Shown here: positions 49,078 to 58,619 of the stretch, one piece after another | Position numbering within the stretch: position 1 is the first letter of the stretch | Layout: each line of letters opens with the position of its first letter | Source: Candidatus Thiodiazotropha sp. (ex Codakia rugifera) | GTDB lineage: Bacteria; Pseudomonadota; Gammaproteobacteria; Chromatiales; Chromatiaceae | DNA: 64,000 nt | Assembly: GCA_025656675.1 (NCBI GenBank) | Contig: JAHXHN010000001.1 | Span: 62,001 to 126,000, forward strand | Direction: 5' to 3' | The notes under the pieces: model-generated | The model's input: only the letters and a program-made list of their open reading frames with translations | What the model was told of the DNA's origin: nothing | Databases searched by the model: none | Translations under genes and position numbers: made by a program

Positions 49078-50277
49078 ATGACATCAACCACCCTTCTCAG
49101 CCAACTTAGTGGTTTGTATGAGATGCAGTTGCATCTACTGACCTCCATACCGGCTGAGGATTGCGCTAAGCAATATCACCCACAGCTTGCCTCGCTAAAC
49201 TGGTATTTCGGCCGGGGGGTCTATCTGGAACTCCGTTGGCTGCGAGCAGAATTAGAGGGTGATGATGACCTGATGCTTAGAGTGAATCAGCTTTTTTCAA
49301 CTGGCCCACTTTCTTTAGCGCAACAGTGTACCCAGTTACCCCCCGTCAACCATTTGATCAATTGGGGTTCAGAGATTCACGATGAGCACCTGCGGCGGCT
49401 CGCCACCCCTGCCGCACTGCCCGATCATCCCATACTCAACAATGATCGTATTGTATGGTTTCTACTACAGGAGCAGGCCAAGCTCTACGAATGCATGCTG
49501 ATCTTACTGAATCAGCGATCTCTACAGATCCAAGAACCAAACCATGTCTGCAACGAACCCCTGATAGCCGAAAGTCCACAGTGGGATACCAAAGAGCTTT
49601 CCCAGGGCCACTATCGCATTGGTGCACGCAATGACCCCAGAGCCTATGACAATGAATTGCCTCCTCAAGCTGTCGAGCTGAGTAGTTATCGTATTGCATT
49701 ATCTCCGGTTTCGAATGCACAGTATCTTGCATTCATGCAGGATGGTGGTTATTCGGACAATACCCTTTGGCGTGATGAAGGCAAGCAATGGCTTGCACAG
49801 TGTAACTGCTCACACCCTGAATATTGGCGCCAGGATAGGAATGGTGGCTGGTACGAAACGGCTATCAACGGCCATACCCATCTTCCACCTCATGAACCAG
49901 TCACCGGCATCTGCCTGCATGAAGCGCATGCCTTCAGCAGCTGGGTTGATAGACAGGGTGGCGCGTACTCAGGCGCAATCATACAGCACGAATATCAGTG
50001 GGAGATGGCTACACGTACCGGTGTACTGGATCAAACCAATCGTGCTTGGGAGTGGTGCGGCAATAGCTTCCACAGTTATCCGGAATTCAAGCCCTTCCCC
50101 GATTCTTCGGTCTCTGCCCAGGTATTTGATGAAAATCACTTCACATTAAGAGGAGGTAGCCTGCATACCCAGCAAATGCTGAGACGTGCCAGTTTCCGTC
50201 ATTGGGCGTTACCCTCTGATCACCACCTCTTCGCAACCACCCGCTTAGTCTTTCCGGCACGCCATGAATGGAGCTGA
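49078..50277 (+). CDS. EgtB-like DinB/formylglycine-generating-fold protein lacking iron ligands
   Basis: A 399-residue protein with the two-domain plan of the ergothioneine sulfoxide synthase EgtB: N-terminal DinB-like helices (1-170) and a C-terminal FGE-sulfatase domain (about 185-395; IGARNDPRAYDNELPP, AFMQDGGYSDNTLW, and FTLRGGSLHT near the end). EgtB binds iron through one histidine in the first helical region and two in HEQQHQE. Here the corresponding positions read Arg46 (WYFGRG) and Gln131, Lys135 (QEQAKLYE). All three ligands thus seem replaced, so the EgtB reaction is unlikely. AGGAGAGGGGA precedes the ATG. No egtD is adjacent. Confidence 0.8.
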   Translation: MTSTTLLSQLSGLYEMQLHLLTSIPAEDCAKQYHPQLASLNWYFGRGVYLELRWLRAELEGDDDLMLRVNQLFSTGPLSLAQQCTQLPPVNHLINWGSEIHDEHLRRLATPAALPDHPILNNDRIVWFLLQEQAKLYECMLILLNQRSLQIQEPNHVCNEPLIAESPQWDTKELSQGHYRIGARNDPRAYDNELPPQAVELSSYRIALSPVSNAQYLAFMQDGGYSDNTLWRDEGKQWLAQCNCSHPEYWRQDRNGGWYETAINGHTHLPPHEPVTGICLHEAHAFSSWVDRQGGAYSGAIIQHEYQWEMATRTGVLDQTNRAWEWCGNSFHSYPEFKPFPDSSVSAQVFDENHFTLRGGSLHTQQMLRRASFRHWALPSDHHLFATTRLVFPARHEWS

Positions 50278-50401
50278 GAGGGAAGCAGATTCTCTAATTT
50301 GATGGCACACGCCAAGGTTGAGAACTAATCAACTAAAGAATCAGGTAAATCTGCCACCATACCGGTTAGAGAGCATTTAAGTAGAGGTATTTGACTTTCT
50401 T

Positions 50402-50638
50402 ATGGGCATTAACTCAATCACAGGACCCGCACTTCAGGGAATTCAAAAAGGATTCCAGGGCATGCGTAAAGTGGCGTCAGGGATCGCCAATACCCAGCAG
50501 ACCCATCAGGCCAAACCTACCGACCTCTCCCGCGCCATGGTCGAACTACAGCAACATGCAAACCAAACCAAGGCGCAGGTAAAGACACTACAAACTGTCA
50601 ATGATGTACTGGGTACCCTGATAGATGAGCGGGTGTAA
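50402..50638 (+). CDS. Small protein resembling a flagellar rod/hook C-terminus
   Basis: A 78-residue protein. The second half (DLSRAMVELQQHANQTKAQV, then TLQTVNDVLGTLID) reads like the C-terminal helix of flagellar rod and hook proteins, which end in a conserved pattern of that type, and the first half contains ASGIANTQQ, similar to their N-terminal helix. It lacks the domain between. Such short orphans occur outside flagellar loci in related bacteria, with unknown role. The ATG has no clear ribosome binding site, and there are no flagellar genes in the window. Confidence 0.6.
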   Translation: MGINSITGPALQGIQKGFQGMRKVASGIANTQQTHQAKPTDLSRAMVELQQHANQTKAQVKTLQTVNDVLGTLIDERV

Positions 50639-50699
50639 TATATATAAACATATAACTCATCGCCAACCCAATGAAGTCTGTATTACTGAGTGGTTAGGT

Positions 50700-51542
50700 C
50701 TACCCAATAAACAACATCGAAAGATCCACAGCTTGGATATCCTTGGTCAATGCCCCCACGGAGATATCATCCACACCTGTCTCCGCAATAGCCCGGACAC
50801 TTCCTAGATTCACACCCCCGGAAGCCTCAAGCCTCGCTTGTCCTGCATTCAGTTTTACCGCTTCTGCCAGCATTGTTAAGTCGAAGTTATCCAACAAAAT
50901 CCTTTCAGCATTTGCCTTGAGCGCCTCTTGCAGCTCATGCAGCGATTCAACCTCAATCTCGATACTTACACCTGAGGGTGCTGTTTGTCTGGCCTTCTGC
51001 AACGCAGCAGCAATAGAACCGGCAATTCGAACATGATTCTCTTTGATGAGAATGGCGTCATATAGGCCAAACCGATGATTATGCCCTCCACCACAGGTGA
51101 CCGCATACTTCTGCTGTAACCTGAGCCCTGGAATTGTTTTTCTCGTATCCAGGATTTTCACACCGGTTCCACTCACCGTTTCGGTATATCGGCGGGCAAT
51201 AGTGGCAGTAGCAGAAAGTGTCTGCAGGTAGTTTAGCGCTGTACGCTCACCACTCAACAATGAACGATTGTTTCCACTTAGCAAACAGAGGACCTCACCC
51301 GGTGAGATTGAATCTCCATCCTCAACACGCCAGTCAATATCAATCGTTTGATCCAACTGATGAAAAACTTCGTTGACCCAGGCCATGCCGCACAATACAG
51401 CCGCCTCTCGACAAATGATTTTTGCCTGAGCTATAGCATGCTCATCAAGCAATCCCGCAGTCAGGTCACCACTCCCGAGATCCTCAGCCAAAGCCTGGCT
51501 GACCTGTTCACTGATCAGCACTCTATCTGGCAAGGCGTTCAT
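50700..51542 (-). CDS. nadC: Nicotinate-nucleotide pyrophosphorylase (quinolinate phosphoribosyltransferase)
   Basis: De novo NAD synthesis: converts quinolinate and PRPP to nicotinate mononucleotide. The active-site stretches are clear: [19 protein letters not shown] (about 135-153), [20 protein letters not shown] after it, and EVESL, LLDNF and EASGGV for the barrel's phosphate-binding face. Length 280 is normal. Its ATG overlaps the FKBP gene's stop by four bases, so the two are cotranscribed and translationally coupled. Confidence 0.96.
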   Translation of the reverse strand: MNALPDRVLISEQVSQALAEDLGSGDLTAGLLDEHAIAQAKIICREAAVLCGMAWVNEVFHQLDQTIDIDWRVEDGDSISPGEVLCLLSGNNRSLLSGERTALNYLQTLSATATIARRYTETVSGTGVKILDTRKTIPGLRLQQKYAVTCGGGHNHRFGLYDAILIKENHVRIAGSIAAALQKARQTAPSGVSIEIEVESLHELQEALKANAERILLDNFDLTMLAEAVKLNAGQARLEASGGVNLGSVRAIAETGVDDISVGALTKDIQAVDLSMLFIG

Positions 51543-51886
51543 TCAGAGACTGATAATAATTCCACATCGAAAACCAGTGTGGCATTGGGAGGAATTACAC
51601 CACCTGCCCCTCTGTCGCCATAGCCTAACTGAGGCGGAATGGTAAGCCTGCGTTTACCGCCCACCTTCATTCCAGCGACACCCTCATCCCACCCTTGTAT
51701 AACCATACCTTTACCAAGAGTAAAATCGAAAGGCTGGTTACGATCTACTGAAGAGTCAAACTTATCGCCATCAACTAACCATCCGGTATAGTGAACAGAG
51801 ACCCGTTGCCCGGCTGTAGCCAGGCTACCTGTACCTTCATTCAAATCTTCATATTTCAAACCGGAATCAGTCATTTTTTCACTCAT
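51539..51886 (-). CDS. FKBP-type peptidyl-prolyl cis-trans isomerase
   Basis: A 115-residue single-domain cytoplasmic FKBP that catalyses proline isomerisation during folding. The active-site pocket is visible: [16 protein letters not shown] near residue 31, [19 protein letters not shown] near 51 and [19 protein letters not shown] near 87. There is no signal peptide or C-terminal extension. First gene of a two-gene unit with nadC. Confidence 0.95.
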   Translation of the reverse strand: MSEKMTDSGLKYEDLNEGTGSLATAGQRVSVHYTGWLVDGDKFDSSVDRNQPFDFTLGKGMVIQGWDEGVAGMKVGGKRRLTIPPQLGYGDRGAGGVIPPNATLVFDVELLSVSE

Positions 51887-52049
51887 TGGAATATTAATCC
51901 TCTTATTTTTAGAAATTCATGGTGATTTGAGCATGTATCGCTTCATCTCAGGTGTGACACGGGACAAATGAAAGCTACATCAACCATGATTGATGGCACG
52001 CAGTTTAACTGTGATTTTTAGAGAGTCAACGATACCGACTGCTAGTGTT

Positions 52050-54386
52050 CTAGGCAGAAGCCGATGTTGAACTGGTATTTTTCAATGCACCGAGCATTGC
52101 ATCCAAGGCACGATCCATAATAGGTGTATTAGAAAGCTCCACCTTTTTCGCAGTGCCCTCGCGTAAGCGTTTTGCCACCCCGGAGGTGGTAAGCTCCATC
52201 GCCTTCATTCCTTTCCGGTTTACAAAAATATAGGTATCAGTCACCTTGCTTTTCCAGGATAGTTTGACGCGAATCTTACTGTTACCCTCAACAATTTCCA
52301 ACCAGTTCCCCGTCTCCAGCTCTATTGCCTGCTGAGTGAATTCATCCTGCTCACTCATCACATCATCACTCATCTCATGTAGTTGACTATTGGGGTCATT
52401 TACAAGTTGACTGTCTGGAAAGTGAATTTCATGATGGGCAACCGGCAGGGTACCTGCAGTATGCACCTGATTGACATCGCCGCCGCGTAATACACCGATA
52501 TGACAGTTTTGTAGCTCTTTAAACAGCTTAGCCATCTTGTGTTGATCGAAAGAGATACTGTTTAATCGCTCACGAATATTTCTCAATAACTCCGGAATTC
52601 CACGCAGCAACTGTTGCCTTTCGGCATAATCCGATTTCGGTTGCACACTCCACAGCAGCCGATCGACAATCTCCAGCGCTTCACCCCATCCCTGACTCTT
52701 TATCCCTTCGCGCAGATAGATAAGCAACAATACATCCTTCCAGCCATCCTCCAGGATTGACATCACGGCCTCTGGTATGACCTGTTGATTACGCAATCGT
52801 TGGTTTAACTCTTCAGATACAATCTGCTTGGCTGACTTGAGTTGCTCTTTGCCTTTGGTAATCTGATTAGTGCGCTGTTCTGCAATCTGCGCTCCACGTT
52901 GCTCTTTCTGCCACCAACCAGTGAAGTCATCATCAAGCTCTGCAAACAGTCCTGGGTCGTCATGAAATTCATTCAGAACCCGTTTTACAATCGACTCAAT
53001 CTTCTTGTAAAGGGTATCGTTGGCCCGGTCCCCTGAGTCATTCCAACCTACCGCCGCCTGTGCCAAGGAATTCAATAGGCGTCTGGCAGGGTGTACCTTC
53101 TTGCTAAAAAACGATTTATCAATGATGGCGACCTTTAGCATAGGTATCTGTAGACGACTGATCAGGGCCTTCATGGCATCGGGCAGGCTGTAGTCATCAA
53201 GGATAAACTCAAACAACATTGAAATGACATCAATGGTGTCATTGTCAGCATCCCCAAGGGCCCGAGTGATCTGTCCATCCCTAGCAATCTGTAGATCACT
53301 GACCAAACGCGCCCGCATCTCATCCGGACTCAACGGCTTATTGACCCGACGACCTTGTGGTAGCATCACAACGTTTGACTGCTGAATCGCCGACAGCACA
53401 CCCAACAGTTCCCCTGTGTCCACCATTGGCACATTTCCGTTTGGTGGGCTGAGCATCAGGCTGGAAGCTAACATGCTGCTGCCGGCACCCGCGTTTGCAC
53501 GGCGAACACCGAGTAGCTGCTGCAAAGTGGAGAATATCTCAGCCTGAACCTGTTCTTCAGCTGGTGATGCTTGCATAGAAGATGAAGTGCTGACATAGGA
53601 AGAGTCACTGGCCAGATAGCTTTCGCCCCCATCGCTACGCAGCGCAGGAGCAACTGGATTACGGCGTACCTTGGGCGTCAGCTTGGTTATCACACCGGCA
53701 CGCCCTAATAACAGGTTAATCTCATCGTAAAGACCGCCGATGTAGTGCATGACATGGCGATCAAACAATTTGTAAACCACTAGTTTGACCGGTAATTCAA
53801 CGGGCACATCGGTCATTGCCACTTGAAAGGCATTGCAGATGACACCAGGCATCAGTGGTGACTGTTGGGCAATCCTCTCATCCACATGTCCACCACCCAT
53901 CACATAAGCAAAGCGTTGACTCATGGCATAAATTTCACGAGAGAAACGACCTTCCGACTTACTCACCATGTTGGTGACGGCGAGTGAATCCTCTAAATCC
54001 TCATCGTCAACCAGTGCCATTTCTGAATCTCGACTCAATTCATCGAGGGTCGGTTGAGTGATTGTTATCTCACCTGTTTCCCAATAGCGATCATAGGCAC
54101 GTAGAACTTCCTGGGTGAAACTACGATCAATACCAACCCGTAGCTTCCGCAACTCACGCATTGAATCGAAATAGATGTTCTGAAGGGAGTTGCTCTCTGA
54201 TTTGTTGGCCATCTCATAGAGCGCATCATCGAGATTATCGAACAAGCCGCTCATCAGCTTGGGGAGCGTCTTTACAACAAGATTGCGGCACTCAGCCGCA
54301 ATTCTCCGTCCATTGACGTCAAGAGAGATGTTTTTTCGACGAGGCACAGCGGAGCCGAATGTAATAATGTTGTCTTGCCTTTGCAT
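52050..54386 (-). CDS. DUF1631 family protein
   Basis: A 778-residue cytoplasmic protein, mostly helical, that fits DUF1631, a long family found in gamma- and betaproteobacteria and of unknown function. Recognisable parts are the start (RRIAAECRNLVVKTLPKLM), a central block DYSLPDAMKALISRLQIPML, and a C-terminal beta-rich segment (GNWLEIVEGNSKIRVKLSWK, then TYIFVNRKGMKAMEL) that looks like a PilZ-type barrel without the usual cyclic di-GMP-binding RxxxR signature. It stands alone, with no operon partner. Confidence 0.82.
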   Translation of the reverse strand: MQRQDNIITFGSAVPRRKNISLDVNGRRIAAECRNLVVKTLPKLMSGLFDNLDDALYEMANKSESNSLQNIYFDSMRELRKLRVGIDRSFTQEVLRAYDRYWETGEITITQPTLDELSRDSEMALVDDEDLEDSLAVTNMVSKSEGRFSREIYAMSQRFAYVMGGGHVDERIAQQSPLMPGVICNAFQVAMTDVPVELPVKLVVYKLFDRHVMHYIGGLYDEINLLLGRAGVITKLTPKVRRNPVAPALRSDGGESYLASDSSYVSTSSSMQASPAEEQVQAEIFSTLQQLLGVRRANAGAGSSMLASSLMLSPPNGNVPMVDTGELLGVLSAIQQSNVVMLPQGRRVNKPLSPDEMRARLVSDLQIARDGQITRALGDADNDTIDVISMLFEFILDDYSLPDAMKALISRLQIPMLKVAIIDKSFFSKKVHPARRLLNSLAQAAVGWNDSGDRANDTLYKKIESIVKRVLNEFHDDPGLFAELDDDFTGWWQKEQRGAQIAEQRTNQITKGKEQLKSAKQIVSEELNQRLRNQQVIPEAVMSILEDGWKDVLLLIYLREGIKSQGWGEALEIVDRLLWSVQPKSDYAERQQLLRGIPELLRNIRERLNSISFDQHKMAKLFKELQNCHIGVLRGGDVNQVHTAGTLPVAHHEIHFPDSQLVNDPNSQLHEMSDDVMSEQDEFTQQAIELETGNWLEIVEGNSKIRVKLSWKSKVTDTYIFVNRKGMKAMELTTSGVAKRLREGTAKKVELSNTPIMDRALDAMLGALKNTSSTSASA

Positions 54387-54843
54387 CTATCGCCACTTGA
54401 TGGAAACCTTCAAAATCTAAGACGATGCCAACCCGTCCCTTTTGCCCGCATCTAGCATAAGGCTATGATAGTGCAGAGACATCGTCTGAGAATAACCTCA
54501 CAAAAGAACCATGTAATCGAAATCTGGGATACTTAGTTTCTAAGTATACTAGTGGAAAATTAGCACCAAGTGCCTGTACAATCAATAACTTCTACTAAAA
54601 TGATTCGGCTTTCATACTAATCAACACCCACCATCCCAGGTGTGGGGCATCAATTTATTTCATGAAATAAATTCCAGAACAATTTTCTAACCATAATCAG
54701 GGATAAAAAATACCCGGCTGATGGGTCAGTGAGGAATAGAAGCCAAATGAAATCTGCTGTATTGTCTCTAACATGACAGGAGGCTTAAGCTAGGCTTCCC
54801 GCCCACAAAATAATAGAAATAGATAGCAGCCCGAAACCAACCT
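54387..54843. other. Gap upstream of the DUF1538 operon
   Basis: About 460 bases between divergent genes, without a credible coding frame. It should hold promoters for both sides. The most distinctive feature is the palindrome at 54652-54673; just before it, ACACC/GGTGT forms a short stem near 54625-54642. Confidence 0.6.
54652..54673. repeat. Perfect 22-base palindrome
   Basis: The half-site AATTTATTTCA is followed immediately by its exact complement, with no spacer. It is AT-rich and lies 171 bases before the first DUF1538 gene. A dimeric repressor or activator site is the likeliest explanation. Confidence 0.6.
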
Positions 54844-55575
54844 ATGCGACTACTCAAGCACCTCATATCATCACTACTGGAAAGTGCTCGTGATCTGCTG
54901 CCTATTGTATTGGTTATTGCTTTTTTTCAACTGGTTGTATTGCAACAGCCAATTCCCAATCTGGGTACTATACTCACGGGGTCTTTACTGGTATTGCTTG
55001 GTTTGAGCCTCTTCATCGAAGGACTGAATCTGGGTCTTTTCCCACTCGGCGAGGGAATGGCATGGGATTTTGCGAAAAAGGGCAGCCTAACCTGGCTACT
55101 TCTGTTCGCTTTTGCCCTCGGGTTCGGTACGACTGTTGCGGAACCTGCATTGATCAAAATCGCCCAGGAAGCTGCAAATGTTGCAGCTGTTGGGGGCATG
55201 ATTGCCAATTCCCCTGACGCACAAAATGAGTACGCACAGGGCCTTCGCTATACAGTTGCGGTTTCAGTTGGCTTCGCCATCCTGATCGGGGTTCTGAGAA
55301 TCGTCAAAGGGTGGCCAGTACAATACCTGATCATTGGTGGCTACCTGGGCGTTGTATTAATGACTGCTATCGCACCAAAAGAGATTATAGGCATTGCCTA
55401 TGACTCAGGAGGTGTAACCACTTCAACAGTCACTGTTCCTCTGGTCACAGCTCTGGGTGTCGGGCTTGCATCAAGCATCAAGGGACGCAACCCGATGATA
55501 GATGGATTTGGACTCATTGCCTTCGCCTCGCTCACTCCAATGATTTTTGTCATGGGCTATGGGCTGTTTTTATGA
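54844..55575 (+). CDS. DUF1538 family membrane protein A
   Basis: A 243-residue inner-membrane protein with about seven helices. The family hallmark is [20 protein letters not shown] (about 181-200), followed by [17 protein letters not shown]. Earlier motifs [15 protein letters not shown] and [16 protein letters not shown] are also shared with the next gene. The unwound, Gly/Ser/Thr-rich segment suggests a substrate site inside the membrane, as in transporters. No ribosome binding site is obvious. First of four tightly packed genes, two membrane and two regulatory. Confidence 0.87.
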   Translation: MRLLKHLISSLLESARDLLPIVLVIAFFQLVVLQQPIPNLGTILTGSLLVLLGLSLFIEGLNLGLFPLGEGMAWDFAKKGSLTWLLLFAFALGFGTTVAEPALIKIAQEAANVAAVGGMIANSPDAQNEYAQGLRYTVAVSVGFAILIGVLRIVKGWPVQYLIIGGYLGVVLMTAIAPKEIIGIAYDSGGVTTSTVTVPLVTALGVGLASSIKGRNPMIDGFGLIAFASLTPMIFVMGYGLFL

Positions 55576-56339
55576 ATGAAGCTCTACAACATTTCCTCTC
55601 TGTTTTGACGGGCACTATCCTCGATGTATTGCCTATTGCCGGCATCCTATTTGGCTTCCAATTTCTAGTTTTACGCCGTCCCCTTAAAAACACAAAGGAG
55701 GTTCTGTTTGGTTTCCTTCTGGTCCTGGTGGGTCTGGTATTGTTCCTGGAAGGACTCGACCTGGCGCTTTTCCCACTCGGCGAGTTGATGGCCAATCAGC
55801 TAACCTCCCCTGAGCTGCTCAATTTACCGACGGATGGATCGGCTGTTAAATGGCACCATTATTTTTGGGTCTATCTCTTTGCTGCCAGCATCGGTTTTTC
55901 CACCACCATTGCTGAACCCTCACTGATCGCTGTCGCCATCAAGGCAAACCAGGTCTCAGCCGGCGCAATCAGCCAATGGGGATTACGTATCGCTGTAGCC
56001 ATTGGTGTTGCGGTGGGGATAGCCTTGGGAAGCTACCGAATCATTACCGGCACACCCTTGCACTGGTACATCATGTCAGGCTATGTGGTCGTTATCGTGC
56101 AGACCCTATTTGCACCCCGATCAATCATTGCTCTCGCCTATGATTCTGGCGGCGTCACCACCTCAACGGTTACAGTGCCGCTGGTTGCCGCACTTGGTCT
56201 GGGCCTATCGAGCAATATCCCCGGACGTAACCCCATGCTGGATGGCTTTGGCCTGATTGCTTTCGCAAGCCTGTTTCCAATCATGTCTGTGATGGCCTAC
56301 GCTCAGCTTAGCGAGTGGCGTAGTAAACGACAAAATTGA
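55572..56339 (+). CDS. DUF1538 family membrane protein B
   Basis: A 255-residue paralogue of the preceding protein, with the same motifs in the same order: [49 protein letters not shown] and [17 protein letters not shown]. The two probably pair as halves of one transporter or channel. Its ATG overlaps the stop of the first (ATGA), which fits equal stoichiometry. Substrate unknown. Confidence 0.87.
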   Translation: MNEALQHFLSVLTGTILDVLPIAGILFGFQFLVLRRPLKNTKEVLFGFLLVLVGLVLFLEGLDLALFPLGELMANQLTSPELLNLPTDGSAVKWHHYFWVYLFAASIGFSTTIAEPSLIAVAIKANQVSAGAISQWGLRIAVAIGVAVGIALGSYRIITGTPLHWYIMSGYVVVIVQTLFAPRSIIALAYDSGGVTTSTVTVPLVAALGLGLSSNIPGRNPMLDGFGLIAFASLFPIMSVMAYAQLSEWRSKRQN

Positions 56340-56360
56340 TGATACAACGAGGTATTTCTT

Positions 56361-56711
56361 ATGCACTTCAAACTCATCATCGCCCTGGTAGAGGACAGCA
56401 CGACCGAAAAGGTCCTAGAGGCTGCCCGTTCTGCGGGAGCCACTGGCTCAACAGTCATCAATCACGCTCGTGGTGAGGGTGTTGAGCAATCAAAAACCTT
56501 TCTTGGCCTGACCCTCGATACTCAGCGAGATGTCCTGTTATTGCTTGTCGAAGAGCATCTCAGCCGAGCCATCCTGGAGAAAATATCAGAAGCGGGCCAA
56601 TTTGAGGCTCAACCGGGTAATGGCATCGCATTCCAGATTGATATCGAAGATGCCGTCGGTGTCAGTCATCAGATACAAACACTCACACAAGTTATTGAGG
56701 AGGAGCTATGA
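56361..56711 (+). CDS. PII-like signalling protein
   Basis: A 116-residue ferredoxin-fold protein of the PII superfamily. The start FKLIIALVEDSTTEKVLEAA and the ARGEGVEQSKTFLGL stretch align with PII, where the latter replaces the T-loop. The uridylylation tyrosine and the RGAEY motif of classical GlnB are absent, so control by GlnD is not expected. Position after the DUF1538 pair suggests that it gates or senses for them by binding a nucleotide. Its stop overlaps the next ATG. Confidence 0.8.
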   Translation: MHFKLIIALVEDSTTEKVLEAARSAGATGSTVINHARGEGVEQSKTFLGLTLDTQRDVLLLLVEEHLSRAILEKISEAGQFEAQPGNGIAFQIDIEDAVGVSHQIQTLTQVIEEEL

Positions 56712-57115
56712 ACGATCGGCTTTTAATCCGTGTCAGGGATGTCATGAAAACTGACTTTGATCTGGTGGAAGGCATGGACACTGTGCAGATGGCGCTTGAA
56801 CGAATGATCCATGTGGAAACAAAATCCCTGATCGTCAAAAAACGCCATGAGGATGATGAATACGGCCTTGTTATGCTCTCGGACATCGCACGCCAGGTTT
56901 TAGCCAAGGATCGCGCACCAGAGAGGGTCAATATTTACGAGATAATGACTAAACCCGCATTGACTGTCTCGTCAAGCATGGACATTCGCTATTGTGCACG
57001 TATCTTCAGCCGCTTCAAATTATCGCGGGCGCCTGTAGTCGATAATCGGGAAATTGTAGGCATCGTAAGCTATACCGACATGGTTTTAAAAGGCCTCAAT
57101 CCGAAACCGGAGTAA
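56708..57115 (+). CDS. CBS-domain pair protein
   Basis: A 135-residue protein made of one CBS pair: VRDVMKTDFDLVEGMDTVQM at the start and YEIMTKPALTVSSSMDIRYC in the second half, ending with PVVDNREIVGIVSYTDMVLK. CBS pairs bind adenosine nucleotides and regulate partner proteins. Overlapping the PII-like gene by four bases, it is the fourth gene of the DUF1538 unit and probably a second regulatory input. Confidence 0.88.
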   Translation: MNDRLLIRVRDVMKTDFDLVEGMDTVQMALERMIHVETKSLIVKKRHEDDEYGLVMLSDIARQVLAKDRAPERVNIYEIMTKPALTVSSSMDIRYCARIFSRFKLSRAPVVDNREIVGIVSYTDMVLKGLNPKPE

Positions 57116-57117
57116 CC

Positions 57118-57660
57118 TTGGCTGAGCAAGACGATATTCTCCTGAGTAGCGCTGAGTTTCGTCAATCAGAGAACATGGATGACAGACCGCCTGACGCTGA
57201 GATCGACCTGCTGGTAATCCACAGTATCAGCTTACCACCTGGAGAGTTTGGCGGTCATTGGGTCGATGACCTATTCATGAACCGCCTGGATACAACTGCT
57301 CATCCCTATTTTGATGAAATCAAAGCGCTGAAAGTCTCATGCCATATTCTGGTTCGGCGGGATGGCGAGGTCATTCAGTATGTCCCCCTCAACCGACGCG
57401 CCTGGCATGCTGGAGATTCCAGTTACTGTGGTCGCCCGTGCTGCAACGACTTCTCGATTGGCATTGAAGTAGAGGGTTCTGACGATCAGCCCTTCACAGA
57501 TCCTCAATATAACGCGCTGAATCGTGTCACGAATGAGATCATCCGTCTCTATCCATCTATTACCAGCGATCGTATAACCAGTCATGAAGCCATTGCCCCA
57601 GGACGAAAAACCGACCCTGGACCGATGTTCGACTGGCAACGTTATTTAAACTGCATATAA
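57118..57660 (+). CDS. ampD: 1,6-anhydro-N-acetylmuramyl-L-alanine amidase AmpD
   Basis: Cytoplasmic zinc amidase that cleaves anhydromuropeptides during cell-wall recycling and so keeps ampC-type beta-lactamase induction low where ampR/ampC exist. The family block VIHSISLPPGEFGGHWVDDL, then AWHAGDSSYCGRP and SHEAIAPGRKTDPGP, contains the metal ligands His, His and Asp. The listed start is a TTG two bases after the CBS gene; the first ATG (57175) would leave a shorter N-terminus than E. coli AmpD, so the TTG is preferred but uncertain. Confidence 0.93.
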   Translation: MAEQDDILLSSAEFRQSENMDDRPPDAEIDLLVIHSISLPPGEFGGHWVDDLFMNRLDTTAHPYFDEIKALKVSCHILVRRDGEVIQYVPLNRRAWHAGDSSYCGRPCCNDFSIGIEVEGSDDQPFTDPQYNALNRVTNEIIRLYPSITSDRITSHEAIAPGRKTDPGPMFDWQRYLNCI

Positions 57661-57737
57661 CGGGGAGATGGGAATCCATTCATCTTCTCTGCATGTGATC
57701 ACTTGAAACTTACAACTGTTTATTTGAAACTTGCACG

Positions 57738-58616
57738 ATGACACTATTGATTATCCTTATCTGCCTGATAGCAGAGCGATTTTTACTTGAGAAAGTACAC
57801 TTGCGCAATAACCGCTGGTTCCTTCGTTATAGCGAGTGGCTTCAGCATCAGAAACTTCCAGCCTGGTTGGAACGTGGGGTCGTCGGTATTGTATTTCTTC
57901 TACTCCCGCCACTGCTTGTGACCGGCGTATTCCAACACATGTTCGATGAAGGCCTATTGGGAATCGGTCTCTCGACAATCATCCTCCTCTACTGTTTAGG
58001 TCCTGAGGATCTGGACACTCAAATCAGCCAGTATACTGAGGCAGTTGATAATGGAGAGGAAGCAGACATAAATACCGTCGCCAGCACCATTATCATGGAT
58101 GAACCACCTATCAGTGAGCCAGCACGCTCTCAAGCCGTTGCTGAAGGTGTATTGTTACAAGCCAATCAAAACCTATTCGCAGTTTTGTTTTGGTTTATAG
58201 TGCTGGGCCCCCTTGGCGCCATGATCTATCGATTAGCCACCTGGTTACCGACATCGGTTCAGTCGAACAGGGATATCGATTTCCAGCTCAATAGCAAACA
58301 GTTGACTGTAATCCTGGACTGGATACCGGCCAGAATCACCGCGATCTGTTACGCCATCGCCGGCAGCTTTGAAGATGCCCTCTATGGCTGGCGCAGCTTT
58401 CAAGAGAGCCGTTTCAGTGAATTCAATGACAGCAATAGTGGCACATTAATTTGTACAGGTGGTGGTGCGATGCGATTGTCTACCCTTCTCGATGAGGCAC
58501 AAGAAGGCAATCAACTCTATAGTACACTCCCGCGATCAGCAATGGCTCTGGTGTGGAGATCCCTGGTTGTCTTTCTTGTGATCCTGACTTTACTCACCAT
58601 GAGCGGCATCATCTAA
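57738..58616 (+). CDS. ampE: AmpE family membrane protein
   Basis: A 292-residue membrane protein with about four helices and a long middle loop, following ampD as in enterobacteria and pseudomonads. The N-terminus LLIILICLIAERFLLEKVHL and the segment GAMIYRLATWLP near residue 170 match the AmpE/CobD-related family, whose role is poorly defined and linked to sensing or transport in cell-wall recycling. Gene order supports the name. Confidence 0.88.
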   Translation: MTLLIILICLIAERFLLEKVHLRNNRWFLRYSEWLQHQKLPAWLERGVVGIVFLLLPPLLVTGVFQHMFDEGLLGIGLSTIILLYCLGPEDLDTQISQYTEAVDNGEEADINTVASTIIMDEPPISEPARSQAVAEGVLLQANQNLFAVLFWFIVLGPLGAMIYRLATWLPTSVQSNRDIDFQLNSKQLTVILDWIPARITAICYAIAGSFEDALYGWRSFQESRFSEFNDSNSGTLICTGGGAMRLSTLLDEAQEGNQLYSTLPRSAMALVWRSLVVFLVILTLLTMSGII

Positions 58617-58619
58617 GCT

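Noticed and set aside
48843..49148. Leftward 101-codon frame between the TusE-like and EgtB-like genes
   Set aside because: It overlaps the well-supported EgtB-like start and ribosome binding site. The end vaguely resembles the last strand of a STAS domain, which is too little to call a gene or pseudogene.
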